A stretch of 64,000 nucleotides of DNA from Profundicola chukchiensis (GTDB lineage Bacteria; Bacteroidota; Bacteroidia; Flavobacteriales; Weeksellaceae): positions 186,001 through 250,000 of the forward strand of contig NZ_JANAIE010000002.1 of the NCBI RefSeq assembly GCF_029664245.1, in the 5' to 3' direction. Position numbers and translations under genes: made by a program. The notes beneath the pieces are model-generated. The model ran no database searches and had not been told where the DNA came from. It saw only the letters and a list, made by a program, of their open reading frames with translations. This document shows positions 28,643 to 37,703 of the stretch, one piece after another (position 1 is the stretch's first letter; every line of letters starts with the position of its first letter).

Positions 28643-29030
28643 TCGGTTGGGTGGCTAAAACCATTTTATATTTATTACGATTGGCAACATCCATTACATA
28701 CACAATATCTTTAGTATATGTATTTTCTTCTGCCTGCAATACAAATGAACCTTCCGGAACATTTTGTAAGAGATTATTTAATTCAAATTCTAATTGATCT
28801 TTACTAATGCTTCTTTCTCCAACAAAGTATTCTCCCTCGTTGTTGATACTAACAATCACTTGCTCTTGCTGAACAGTTTCTCCGTCTGCTTTAGGAAGTT
28901 TTAACTCCAATACATTAGAAGGAACCAAAGATGATGTCAATAAAAAGAAGATCAACAATAGGAATACAATATCCGTCATTGATGACATACTGAAACTTGG
29001 ATCGATTTTATTTCTAGATCTTAATTCCAT
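28635..29030 (-). CDS. exbD: ExbD/TolR family biopolymer transport protein
   Basis: Stator partner of ExbB in the TonB-energising proton channel. A basic N-terminus is followed by one membrane helix carrying Asp20 in MTDIVFLLLIFF, the position of the essential proton-binding aspartate, then a periplasmic domain. 131 residues is normal. It overlaps exbB by one base and the tonB-like gene by 8 bases, indicating coupled translation. TolR is the alternative name, but the tonB-like neighbour favours ExbD. Confidence 0.92.
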   Translation of the reverse strand: MELRSRNKIDPSFSMSSMTDIVFLLLIFFLLTSSLVPSNVLELKLPKADGETVQQEQVIVSINNEGEYFVGERSISKDQLEFELNNLLQNVPEGSFVLQAEENTYTKDIVYVMDVANRNKYKMVLATQPNE

Positions 29031-29725
29031 TATTTCACAACTGGTTTATTCAATAAATCTAAGAAATCAGTTACAGATGATTCCATGCTGTGTACACTCT
29101 TATCAACTTTCATAACTAAGAAGTTATAAAATAAATAAGCCAAAATACCAACTACTAAACCAGCAGCTGTGGTTAACATAGCCACATAAATACCTGAAGA
29201 TAATAACTTAGGATCTACTTGCCCTTCGGTGTTAGCGATTTCCATAAAGGCCATAATCATACCGATTACTGTCCCCAAGAATCCAATCATAGGCGCTGCA
29301 CCCGCAATGGTAGCTAGATAATTAATATTCCTTTCTAATTTATAGACTTCTAGTCTTCCTGTATTTTCAATAGCATCGCTAATTTCCTTTAAAGGACGAC
29401 CAATTCTCTGTAAACCTTTTTGAATCATTCTCGCTTCTGGAGAATTAGTTCTGCGACAAAGTTCTACAGCAGATTCAATTTTATTGTCATATACAAAATC
29501 CTTAATGTGATGGATAAAGTTTTCATCGATTTGAGATGATCGCTTGATCGTTAAAAAGCGCTCTATAAAAAGATAGATGGCGGCTACAAAGAGTAAAAAT
29601 AGAACAATCATAATAATGACTCCAAAGGTTCCACCTTGCGTAATCATATCATAAATAGAAACTTCTTTGGTCAAAACTTGATTCACAGTTTCGTTAAGTG
29701 CTAGAGAATCCTGTATTTCTTGCAT
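29030..29725 (-). CDS. exbB: MotA/TolQ/ExbB family proton channel protein
   Basis: Three-helix inner-membrane proton channel subunit, first gene of the energy-transduction operon. Helix 1 lies at about 32-57. The long cytosolic region follows, and the paired helices 2 and 3 carry the family motif YLATIAGAAPMIGFLGTVIG and LTTAAGLVVGI. I start at the ATG at 29725; the longer frame would need a TTG two codons upstream. 231 residues is normal. A strong promoter lies 20 bases upstream. Confidence 0.93.
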   Translation of the reverse strand: MQEIQDSLALNETVNQVLTKEVSIYDMITQGGTFGVIIMIVLFLLFVAAIYLFIERFLTIKRSSQIDENFIHHIKDFVYDNKIESAVELCRRTNSPEARMIQKGLQRIGRPLKEISDAIENTGRLEVYKLERNINYLATIAGAAPMIGFLGTVIGMIMAFMEIANTEGQVDPKLLSSGIYVAMLTTAAGLVVGILAYLFYNFLVMKVDKSVHSMESSVTDFLDLLNKPVVK

Positions 29726-29745
29726 ATTCAATTAAAAATTTAAAG

Positions 29746-29775
29746 CAAAAGTAATTGCTTTTGTAGTGTATTCAA
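29746..29775 (-). promoter_or_regulatory. Promoter of the exbB-exbD-tonB-folC operon
   Basis: On the minus strand TTG (29773-29775), 19-base spacer, TACTTTTG (29746-29753), both elements exact. Confidence 0.72.
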
Positions 29776-29828
29776 AAAAATAACGACGATTATAGACAAA
29801 GATTGTTTAAATCTTCAGCTATCTCTCC

Positions 29829-30266
29829 TTATTTCTTCTTTAGGGTATAAAATTCAGCTAATGTTCCGGTATTTGGTGTGGCATCTGGATTTAGATATTC
29901 CACTTTACCCGGTTTTACTTTAAATTTATTAGACAAAGAATCTAACTCTTTTAAAACGATGGTTGTACTATCTTCATCCCAATGAATATCTCCCGTGAAT
30001 TCTTTCACTTCGTTATCCTTAGGGTTGGTACGTAGATGGGTAATTTGCAAACTATAAGTATTGGATGGGTTTAAAATCAATTTCATTTCCAAACCAATAT
30101 CTTTAGAACTAGGAACTGTACCAAAGTACTCTCCTATCCAATCTGCAGTATCCGTTTTGGGAATTGCTTTCTCTTGACTTGCTTCTACGGCAGTAGCCTC
30201 AGCTGCTTTATTATTACAACTAAAAAGAATCCCTATTAAAGCAAAACTAAACAACCATCTTTTCAT
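29829..30266 (-). CDS. NlpE-like lipoprotein lacking the CxxC motif
   Basis: Lipoprotein of 145 residues (lipobox LFSC, Cys17). It resembles the NlpE N-terminal domain and its own upstream neighbour: IGEYFGTVP, then MKLILNPSNTYSLQ, IHWDEDSTTIVLK and a terminal AEFYTLKKK. Where the neighbour has PCASCPG, this protein has P52-S-S-K-D-I-G, so both cysteines are gone. It begins 11 bases after the neighbour's stop and is probably a diverged tandem duplicate. The role is unknown; copper or thiol sensing by a CxxC is excluded. Confidence 0.82.
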   Translation of the reverse strand: MKRWLFSFALIGILFSCNNKAAEATAVEASQEKAIPKTDTADWIGEYFGTVPSSKDIGLEMKLILNPSNTYSLQITHLRTNPKDNEVKEFTGDIHWDEDSTTIVLKELDSLSNKFKVKPGKVEYLNPDATPNTGTLAEFYTLKKK

Positions 30267-30277
30267 TTTCTTATAAT

Positions 30278-30727
30278 TTATTTTTTCCTTTTTAGAATAT
30301 AGGCTTTACCAATATTCCCAGTTACAGCTTTTCCATCATTCTTTAAAAAACGAACTTGATCTTTCTCGATCTTGAATTGTAAATCATCGTTATTCTTTAA
30401 AGTTACCTGGTTTCCTATTTTATGCCAATCAAAGTTACCTCTCTCTATGATAGGCTTTTTATCGGTATCTTGATAAATAGTTTTTAATTCAAAAGTTTGA
30501 TCTGGTTTCAATTCTAAAGTTGTTTCTATCCCAGGACAACTTGCACAAGGCAGAATCCCATAATAGGTTCCTACCCAATTCAATATTCTCTCAGCATTAC
30601 GTCGCTCTAGGTCGATTTGACTAACTTGATTAGCACTAAACCTATCTACCACAACAACTTTATTACTCTCTTTGCTACATGAAACCATAAGAAGTAAAAG
30701 CCCCATAGTTAGCAATATATTTTTCAT
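30278..30727 (-). CDS. NlpE-domain envelope-stress / copper-resistance lipoprotein
   Basis: Lipoprotein of 149 residues (lipobox MVSC, Cys17) with the NlpE N-terminal beta-barrel pattern. WVGTYYGILPCASCPGIE carries the redox-type Cys61-x-x-Cys64, then TLELKPDQTFELK, and a closing AYILKRKK strand. In E. coli NlpE this domain senses lipoprotein trafficking and surface contact; only the domain match is claimed here. It is followed 11 bases later by a paralogue that has lost the CxxC. The pair forms a short two-gene unit. Confidence 0.87.
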   Translation of the reverse strand: MKNILLTMGLLLLMVSCSKESNKVVVVDRFSANQVSQIDLERRNAERILNWVGTYYGILPCASCPGIETTLELKPDQTFELKTIYQDTDKKPIIERGNFDWHKIGNQVTLKNNDDLQFKIEKDQVRFLKNDGKAVTGNIGKAYILKRKK

Positions 30728-30813
30728 GATGACTTTTTTGTTTAATTAATTCAAATTTTAAGCCAATGTATTATCAGCTTGAAAGATAATTTCTTAATAT
30801 TGAAAGTTGAAAT

Positions 30814-33612
30814 ATGAAAAAGGGTTTTATCTTATTGTTTTTCTTGAATTTCCTTCTACTATCGGCGCAGTCTGATAGTATAGATATTCATTTTAGCTAC
30901 GAAGGCTTTTCGCCCATTGTAGATGTTCAGCAGCGCTTTGATGTGCTGCCCAACTCTAGCAATAATGAGTACTTTATATATGCTTGGGCAAACGCCTATA
31001 AGGATAAGAACACAACACTTGCTAAGACCAAACTTAGCAACCGAAAAGATGAATTGCATTTTGCGCCAATTTCAGATAGAGGTTGGATTGAAGATTTACG
31101 CTTTTTAGACGAAAACAATAAGCGAATTCCCTACACCTATGTTGACAATGAAATCATTAAATTGATTGTTCCTAAGGGAAAAGACCGACTTAAGTTTAAA
31201 GCTAATTACTCCATACATTTACCTCATGCTAAGATTACGAACTATGGCCTAAAAGAAGATGGTAGTTTGTTATTGAAATACTTCTTTTTGCAACCTGGCG
31301 TAAAAAAAGATGACCATATCATCGTTCAGCATTATAAAGATTTTGAATCTCTTTCTGGAAATCATACGCATTATGAATTGCATACCAACATTCCAGATAA
31401 TTTTGAGGTTTATACTGACTTGAAGGAAATTCGTTCTAATTATTATGTTGGCGATAAATTAGATTTCTTTCAACTTGCCGTGGTTTCATCTGAAGTTGTT
31501 GAAACTATTTCGACAGAACATGGAGATGTAATTTTCGGATTTGATATGGATTCGGCTGATGTAGCGAAATTAAAACCTGTTATTACAGAGGAATTAGCGT
31601 TCCTAAAAAATACTCTAGGAGGACTCAAAGAACCTTTATTTATTTCTAAAAAATCATATTCTAAGCATAAGTTTGATGGTGTTCAGGATATTGATATCCC
31701 GTTGATTGGGAAATATCAAATTTTTGATACAGAAACGCGGTTGAATCTAGAAATGATTGCGCAGCTAACATCTGCCTACGCCGATAAAAATATCATTGTT
31801 GATATGCGAAATGACCATTGGATTAGAAATGGGATTAAGGCTTATCTTCAAATGAAATATATTGAACAAAAGTATCCAGATCTATTGCTGAGTGGAAAAG
31901 TAAGCGATGATATTCGATTGTTTAATATTCGCCCGCTCAAGATGTTTGAAGCTTCTAAGCTAAAAATGACTGAGCGTTCGAAGATTTTTTATCAGATGTT
32001 TCTTACGGAAAATCTTGACCAAGCAATTAACACTCCTTTTGATGAGTTAAGCAATCTTAACCAAAAGAATGTTAGTTATTTCAAGACGGGATTAGCTTTT
32101 GAGAACTTCTCTACCTATTTGGGTGAAGACAATTTCCACTTCATTTTACAAAAAATGATAGAAGACCATTGTTGTTCTCCTATCACCGCTGAAAGCTTTG
32201 AAGACTATTTCAAAACCTATACAGATAAGGACGTAAGTTGGTTTTTTGATAGTTTTATCCCCAACAGAAAGAATTTAGATTTTGCCATTAAAAACGCAAA
32301 ATTTAAAGGAGATAGCACTATTATTAACATTAAGAATAAAACAGAATTAGATTTACCCTTTAGGATTTCGGCTTACGAAAATGGAGTTAAAACCTATGAC
32401 ACTTGGACGATTTCTAAAGATAAAATTACTAGCCTAAGCATTCCCAACAACAATTATGATTTAATTGTTCTGAATGACAGCATAAGTTTTCCAGACTTTA
32501 ATCCAAGAAACAATTACTATCGACCTAAAAATCTATTCCGTAGAAAATTAAAATTTGGATTAGTTACGGATTATCCTTCTTATGAGTACAACCAAATCTT
32601 CCTTTTCCCAGATATCGGGTGGAACAATTATGACAAGTTACAATTGGGTGTAAGTGTTAGTAACAAAACGATTTTACCACAAATTTGGACCTATAAAATC
32701 AAACCTCAATATAGTACGGGGGAAAGCACATTAACAGGTACTTTCTCTACCAGCTACAATATATATCCTAACCAAGGCTGGTTTAGAAAAATCAAATTAC
32801 AAGCTGGAATGGGATATCGACATTATAATAAAGGGCTATCCTATAAAAGCTATTCTTTAGGCACTAATTTCACTTTCAATAAGTCTCCACGCTCTTTAAG
32901 AAATCGTTCGATAGTTACTAATTTTCAACACATTGACAGAGAATTAGCCCTCGATGCTTCACCAGAAGATATTGAGTTAAAAGAATATAAATTATATAAT
33001 TTAGGATATCAATATTGGAATCCAGGCGTGATTCATGAGAAGAAAGCTTTTGTTAACTTTCAGTTATCTAATAAGTTCAGTAAGATTTATGGTGAATTCT
33101 ATTGGCGTTGGAAATTCTCCGAAAACAAAAGATTGGGCGTTCGTATTTTTGGTGGAAGCTTCATTAATCATAGCTTAGAAAACTCTGATTACTTCGACTT
33201 TGGTTTAGACCGAATCACGGATTACACTTTTAGTTATCCACTTTTAGGTAGATCAGAAACAAGTGGTCTTTTGAGTCAACAGTTTGTATTGGCAGAAGGT
33301 GGTTTTAAATCTAATTTCTTCGTTCAAGCCGATCAATATATGTATGCTATGAATCTAGAATATCCTATTTGGAAGATTTTTGATTTATATGGCGATATGG
33401 GTATTTATAAAAACAAGTTACAACCTACCAAATTTGTATACGATAGTGGATTGCGTGTGCGTTTAATACCTGACTTCTTAGAGATTTATCTACCGATTCA
33501 ATCTAGTTTAGGCTTTGAACCTACATTAGGCGCATACCACGATAGAATTCGATTTATGCTCAACTTGGATTTAGGAAAAGTAATTCAATACTGGCAAAGA
33601 GGTAAGTATTAA
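30814..33612 (+). CDS. Pseudo-M1 peptidase-like protein with C-terminal beta-barrel-like domain
   Basis: 932-residue exported protein (signal peptide cut after LLSAQ). Residues about 25-490 follow the layout of M1 (gluzincin) aminopeptidases. An N-terminal beta domain comes first, then a segment MIAQLTSAY (314-322) where HExxH should be, DHWIRNGIKAYL (334-345) where W-x-N-E-G-xx-Y should be, and DVSWFFDSFI (474-483). Both zinc histidines and the catalytic glutamate are absent, so it is not expected to be a peptidase. From about 570 to the end, alternating aromatic and polar strands with short turns resemble an outer-membrane beta-barrel. The gene is monocistronic, with a terminator-like hairpin after it. 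Confidence 0.78.
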   Translation: MKKGFILLFFLNFLLLSAQSDSIDIHFSYEGFSPIVDVQQRFDVLPNSSNNEYFIYAWANAYKDKNTTLAKTKLSNRKDELHFAPISDRGWIEDLRFLDENNKRIPYTYVDNEIIKLIVPKGKDRLKFKANYSIHLPHAKITNYGLKEDGSLLLKYFFLQPGVKKDDHIIVQHYKDFESLSGNHTHYELHTNIPDNFEVYTDLKEIRSNYYVGDKLDFFQLAVVSSEVVETISTEHGDVIFGFDMDSADVAKLKPVITEELAFLKNTLGGLKEPLFISKKSYSKHKFDGVQDIDIPLIGKYQIFDTETRLNLEMIAQLTSAYADKNIIVDMRNDHWIRNGIKAYLQMKYIEQKYPDLLLSGKVSDDIRLFNIRPLKMFEASKLKMTERSKIFYQMFLTENLDQAINTPFDELSNLNQKNVSYFKTGLAFENFSTYLGEDNFHFILQKMIEDHCCSPITAESFEDYFKTYTDKDVSWFFDSFIPNRKNLDFAIKNAKFKGDSTIINIKNKTELDLPFRISAYENGVKTYDTWTISKDKITSLSIPNNNYDLIVLNDSISFPDFNPRNNYYRPKNLFRRKLKFGLVTDYPSYEYNQIFLFPDIGWNNYDKLQLGVSVSNKTILPQIWTYKIKPQYSTGESTLTGTFSTSYNIYPNQGWFRKIKLQAGMGYRHYNKGLSYKSYSLGTNFTFNKSPRSLRNRSIVTNFQHIDRELALDASPEDIELKEYKLYNLGYQYWNPGVIHEKKAFVNFQLSNKFSKIYGEFYWRWKFSENKRLGVRIFGGSFINHSLENSDYFDFGLDRITDYTFSYPLLGRSETSGLLSQQFVLAEGGFKSNFFVQADQYMYAMNLEYPIWKIFDLYGDMGIYKNKLQPTKFVYDSGLRVRLIPDFLEIYLPIQSSLGFEPTLGAYHDRIRFMLNLDLGKVIQYWQRGKY

Positions 33613-33623
33613 AATTAGGACAT

Positions 33624-33660
33624 AAAAAAAAGTTCCATGAAAATTAATTCATAGAACTTT
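33624..33660 (-). terminator. Terminator of the response-regulator operon
   Basis: AAAGTTCCATGAA (33629-33641) and TTCATAGAACTTT (33648-33660) pair with one mismatch; a T-run follows on the minus strand. It may also serve the convergent pseudo-M1 gene. Confidence 0.8.
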
Positions 33661-33683
33661 AATATTTTTAAATCAGAATTTCT

Positions 33684-34400
33684 TTATTCTTCTGTATCCT
33701 CTTCATCACCTTCGGCTACCAATCTAAATCCTTCTCCGTGAATATTCACGATTTCAACATCTGGATCATCTTTTAAATACTTTCTCAATTTGGCGATATA
33801 AACATCCATACTTCTAGATGTGAAGTAGTTATCTTCGTTCCAAATTCTTGTTAAAGCAATCTCACGAGGCATTAAATCATTTTTATAAACACATAACATG
33901 CGTAACAACTCATTCTCTTTTGGAGATAGTTTATAATGATTTCCGCTTATGTTTAACTGTCTTAATTTCGCATTAAATTCAAAGTTAGCAATCTTGAACT
34001 CATCTTGATTAAATCGCTCGTCGTTGATGCCATTTCTTTGAATAATCGCTTTAATCTTATATAATAGTACCTCTGAGTCAAAAGGCTTGGTGATATAATC
34101 ATCAGCTCCTAACTTATATCCTTTTAATACATCCTCGCGCATGTTCTTAGCGGTTAAGAAGATGATTGGAATATCAGAATTAACTTCTTTAATTTCTTTG
34201 GCTAGCGTAAATCCGTCTTTTTTAGGCATCATCACGTCTAAAATAACAAGATTGAATTTATCACTCTTGAATTTAGCCCAGCCCTCTTCACCATCGATAG
34301 CATGGGTAACATCATACTCGTTTATTTGCAAGTAATCTTTTAGAACGGTTCCAAAACTTGGATCGTCTTCCACCAAAAGTAATTTTATATTTTCAGCCAT
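33684..34400 (-). CDS. OmpR-family response regulator (RprY-like)
   Basis: Two-component response regulator of 238 residues. The receiver domain has the acidic pair Glu11/Asp12-Asp13, the phosphoacceptor Asp55 in VILDVMMPKKDG, Thr in FLTAKN and Lys in YITKPFD. The winged-helix DNA-binding domain covers about 135-230, with RSMDVYIAKLRKYL as recognition helix region. It lies four bases after the histidine kinase gene and is its likely partner. The pair resembles Bacteroides RprX/RprY; targets are not evident. Confidence 0.94.
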   Translation of the reverse strand: MAENIKLLLVEDDPSFGTVLKDYLQINEYDVTHAIDGEEGWAKFKSDKFNLVILDVMMPKKDGFTLAKEIKEVNSDIPIIFLTAKNMREDVLKGYKLGADDYITKPFDSEVLLYKIKAIIQRNGINDERFNQDEFKIANFEFNAKLRQLNISGNHYKLSPKENELLRMLCVYKNDLMPREIALTRIWNEDNYFTSRSMDVYIAKLRKYLKDDPDVEIVNIHGEGFRLVAEGDEEDTEE

Positions 34401-34404
34401 AATC

Positions 34405-35952
34405 TTATTTTATTGGTAATTTTAAATAGAAGGTACTACCATTACCTTTTTCACTTTCTACATCAACCTCTCCACCATGTAGCTCAACAATATATTTAAC
34501 ATAAGCAAGTCCTAGTCCATGTCCTTTAACATTGTGAACATTTCCTGTTTCTTCGCGGTAAAATTTATCAAAAACTTTACCTAAAACAGCTTTGCTCATC
34601 CCAATACCCTTGTCGGCTATTTTTATAACGAAATTGTTATTTACGTTATAGGTTTCAACATTGATTTGAGGGCTTTCAGGGGAATATTTGTTTGCGTTTT
34701 CTAACACATTTAAAATAATATTTCCTAAATGTAAGCTGTCCGCTGACAACTCGTCCCTATCAGCTTTATAATTTTCAAAGATTGTGCCATTCCTATTTTC
34801 TACTATCAATCTGATGGATTCTACGCTCTGTTTTACCAAATCATTAACATTAACAATAGATTTTTCGAGTCTTACTTCATTTCTTTCGAATTGAGACATG
34901 CGCAATACCATTTCAACTTGATGGTTCATGCGTTTGTTTTCTTGTTTAATTACATTCGCATAATGCTTTACCTTTTCCGGGTCGCTAGAAATCGTTTTAC
35001 TTTTTAGCGCATCGGTTGCAACTGAAATTGTAGCCAATGGTGTTTTGAATTCATGCGTCATATTATTCATGAAATCTGTCTTCAATTGAGAGATCTGTCT
35101 TTGTCTTAACATCGCCCAAAGTGAAGTCCCATAAATCCCTAAAATGATTAAAGTAAACAATATAGTAACCGCAAAAAGTGCCGAAATATTAGAGAAAATC
35201 GTCTTCTTTTTAGAAGGTAAATAAACCGATAAATAATAACTTGGCTTATCGTCTTTATGATAGAATAAAGGCGTTATGTAATTTTGATTGGTTTGTGAAA
35301 AACCTTGTGTTTTTATGGCTACCGTAAGAGAATCTTCATTTGTGACAGCTAATTCTACAGGTGTTTCAATATGCCATTTTTTAAGCTTATTCTTAAATAG
35401 AGAATCCAATTTATTTAAATCAATTCTTCTGGAAATTGGTTTATTTCCCGCATCGAAACGAGCAAATCTCTCCAAGGTATAATTGGCATCTTTGAACTCC
35501 GCTTCTAAGTTCACATCAATTGGCTGAAAATGCTGTAAACTACTATCTTTCTTAAGTTTTATAGCTCGCTCGGCAGAATACATTTCGGTTACATTCAATG
35601 AGTCTTCGTAAATACCCGAAACAGGTAATACGATTTTATCCATCATATAACGCGTGAGGTAAACATACTTCACATTTGCCGAGTCACTTTCTATTTGAGA
35701 CGTAATCACTTGAGGCGCATTAACGCTATCCTTCATTGTTTTACGCGTCTCATTAAATAATTTATAATATTGGTTTAACTCATTTTGATTCACAAATTGA
35801 ACCGTCTCGTCCATGGCTTTAATCACACGAGAGTTGAACTCATTTTCTCCTTGACGGAAGGCTTGGTTGAGCCAATAAAGTTGCACGACAATCAATCCAA
35901 TAATGGAGAATGTCATTAACAAGATTAATATTTTGAAAAATTTTGCTTTCAA
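34405..35952 (-). CDS. Sensor histidine kinase (RprX-like)
   Basis: Membrane sensor kinase of 515 residues. Helix 1 covers about 8-28. A roughly 220-residue extracytoplasmic sensor region follows, and helix 2 covers about 255-280. The dimerisation domain has His300 in FMNNMTHEFKTP. The ATPase domain has the N box (NVLENANKYS), G1 (ADKGIGM) and G2 (GHGLGLAYVKYI). It is 33 bases after coaE and four bases before its regulator, within the nadE-led leftward operon. The signal is unknown. Confidence 0.94.
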   Translation of the reverse strand: MKAKFFKILILLMTFSIIGLIVVQLYWLNQAFRQGENEFNSRVIKAMDETVQFVNQNELNQYYKLFNETRKTMKDSVNAPQVITSQIESDSANVKYVYLTRYMMDKIVLPVSGIYEDSLNVTEMYSAERAIKLKKDSSLQHFQPIDVNLEAEFKDANYTLERFARFDAGNKPISRRIDLNKLDSLFKNKLKKWHIETPVELAVTNEDSLTVAIKTQGFSQTNQNYITPLFYHKDDKPSYYLSVYLPSKKKTIFSNISALFAVTILFTLIILGIYGTSLWAMLRQRQISQLKTDFMNNMTHEFKTPLATISVATDALKSKTISSDPEKVKHYANVIKQENKRMNHQVEMVLRMSQFERNEVRLEKSIVNVNDLVKQSVESIRLIVENRNGTIFENYKADRDELSADSLHLGNIILNVLENANKYSPESPQINVETYNVNNNFVIKIADKGIGMSKAVLGKVFDKFYREETGNVHNVKGHGLGLAYVKYIVELHGGEVDVESEKGNGSTFYLKLPIK

Positions 35953-35985
35953 ATTGTGAATTTAATTTTTGCGTTATTTATAAGC

Positions 35986-36573
35986 TTAAATTGAATTTTG
36001 CAACCAATAATAAAACTGCTCTACCTCTCTTTCTAAATCCAAGAAGCTACTGTCGTTTTTAATAATATAGTCAGCTTTCTCTTCACGTTGCTCGTCCGTC
36101 CATTGTTTTGAAATTCTATCCATCACTTCTTCTCTAGATTTATCATCTCTTGCCATCGTTCGGATAATTCTTGTTTCTAAAGGAGCTGAAACGGTTACTA
36201 CAATATCACAACTCTTATATGAACCAGATTCGAATAAAATAGCAGCTTCCTTAATAATGAAATCTGAATTTTGTTCTTTTTTCCAAGTATCGAAATCAGC
36301 AAAAACTTCTGGATGAACTAACTCGTTCAATGCAGCTAACTTATCCTTACCTGCAAAAACTATACTACCTAATTTCTCACGATTTAATTTTCCGTCTACA
36401 TATATATCGTCCCCATACAGTTCCTTGAGCGTGCTAACGATTTTATCGGATTCATTCATGATTTCATGTGCGCGTAAATCAGAATAATAAATAGGAATAT
36501 TCTTATGCTCTAGAAGGTTCCCAACGCTACTCTTACCAGATCCAATTCCTCCTGTAAGTCCAATTATTTTCAT
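35986..36573 (-). CDS. coaE: Dephospho-CoA kinase
   Basis: Phosphorylates the 3' hydroxyl of dephospho-CoA, the last step of CoA synthesis. The P-loop is GGIGSGKS (8-15), with the DLRAHE substrate region and the lid RTMARDDKSREEV. 195 residues is normal. It lies 25 bases after the DUF6048 gene. With panC and panD 24 kb away it covers both ends of the CoA pathway. Confidence 0.96.
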   Translation of the reverse strand: MKIIGLTGGIGSGKSSVGNLLEHKNIPIYYSDLRAHEIMNESDKIVSTLKELYGDDIYVDGKLNREKLGSIVFAGKDKLAALNELVHPEVFADFDTWKKEQNSDFIIKEAAILFESGSYKSCDIVVTVSAPLETRIIRTMARDDKSREEVMDRISKQWTDEQREEKADYIIKNDSSFLDLEREVEQFYYWLQNSI

Positions 36574-36598
36574 GATATGATTAATTTATATGATATTA

Positions 36599-37249
36599 TT
36601 AAAAAGAAAAAACATAACCCAAGCTCCAGTTCACCCCAAAATTCAAACCATTGTTGTTCGTTCCGAAGCCAGGAATAATCAGAGGCGTTAAATCCTCCTC
36701 GTTGGTGTCGAATAATTTAATTTTAAGTCGAACATTAGCGTCCACATAAAACGGCGTATTAAACACCTGAACTCTACCACCCGCCAAAGGCTCTAACCAT
36801 GCCGCCGAAGCATTATGTTGTGGTAAACTTCCTTCTACATTAGGCATGTCCACACCTTGAATTACATATTTGTTGATAGTTTGCTGAAAAGGAGAAAAAC
36901 CAATTCGTCCACCAAAATAATAGCCCATATTGGGATTAGTATTATCCTGAGAAACAAACCAATTTACACCAGCTCTTGCATAAATTCCTTTGGCATCAAC
37001 ATCCCAATTGTTATTATCAAAATGATTTTGCTCGTAACCAACCTCAGCTACAACATTCCAACGTTTTTTAATCGGAACAGCAACCATAGCTTCAAATCCC
37101 TTTTTATCAGAAAATGCACTTACAATTGGATTAAATAAATCCACACCCACTAAAACGCCCTGTTGATTGGATTTTACTTGGGTAGAATCTACTTGAGCCA
37201 ATAGCCAAAAAGGACTAATAATAAAGCAATAAATGAGGAGCTTCTTCAT
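36599..37249 (-). CDS. DUF6048 family outer-membrane-type protein
   Basis: Exported protein of 216 residues with a signal peptide (cut after WLLAQ). The mature part consists of amphipathic beta-strands with glycine-aromatic turns and a C-terminal aromatic residue (LGYVFSF), the look of a small outer-membrane barrel. From memory it fits DUF6048. It starts inside the DUF6452 gene (35-base overlap in another frame), so the two products are probably made together. Function unknown. Confidence 0.82.
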   Translation of the reverse strand: MKKLLIYCFIISPFWLLAQVDSTQVKSNQQGVLVGVDLFNPIVSAFSDKKGFEAMVAVPIKKRWNVVAEVGYEQNHFDNNNWDVDAKGIYARAGVNWFVSQDNTNPNMGYYFGGRIGFSPFQQTINKYVIQGVDMPNVEGSLPQHNASAAWLEPLAGGRVQVFNTPFYVDANVRLKIKLFDTNEEDLTPLIIPGFGTNNNGLNFGVNWSLGYVFSF

Positions 37250-37694
37250 TGGTTATATTCGTATCTAATTCTTCTTTATCAACAAAAAATTGTTGTGTTA
37301 TATTATATTCTGTTTGAATGTAATTCACTTTGTAACCACAAGCTTTAGAGCCATAAACCACATTTCTATCATAGTTAACCCTTAACGTATCATACAAAGC
37401 AGGTTCATTTCTTCTTGTTGTTAAAATCAACTCTGTTTGATTCACCTCATCAATTCTTAAGGAAACCTTAGCCGAATCAATTGCATTTAATTGAGCTTTT
37501 ACTAAAATCATTTCAAAGTTTCCATTGGCTTCTTTTCTATAAACAATCAAAGAATCCATTCTACCTTCACTTGCTGGTGTTTGGTTTTGGAACTTAAGAT
37601 ATAATTGCGGTGTTTTTCCGTCTAAGCAAATATCATCCTCTTCGCAAGAGGCTAAAAGAGTTAAAACAGATAATATGAAAATGAAATATTTCAT
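37215..37694 (-). CDS. DUF6452 family lipoprotein
   Basis: Lipoprotein of 159 residues with lipobox LASC followed by EEDD, and several further cysteines (ICLDG, ACGYK) that could form a disulfide. It fits the DUF6452 family from memory. It starts nine bases after the rlmD stop and overlaps the next gene by 35 bases. The DUF6452-DUF6048-coaE order appears to be a conserved flavobacterial block. Function unknown. Confidence 0.82.
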   Translation of the reverse strand: MKYFIFILSVLTLLASCEEDDICLDGKTPQLYLKFQNQTPASEGRMDSLIVYRKEANGNFEMILVKAQLNAIDSAKVSLRIDEVNQTELILTTRRNEPALYDTLRVNYDRNVVYGSKACGYKVNYIQTEYNITQQFFVDKEELDTNITNEEAPHLLLYY

Positions 37695-37703
37695 TGGAGA
37701 AAG

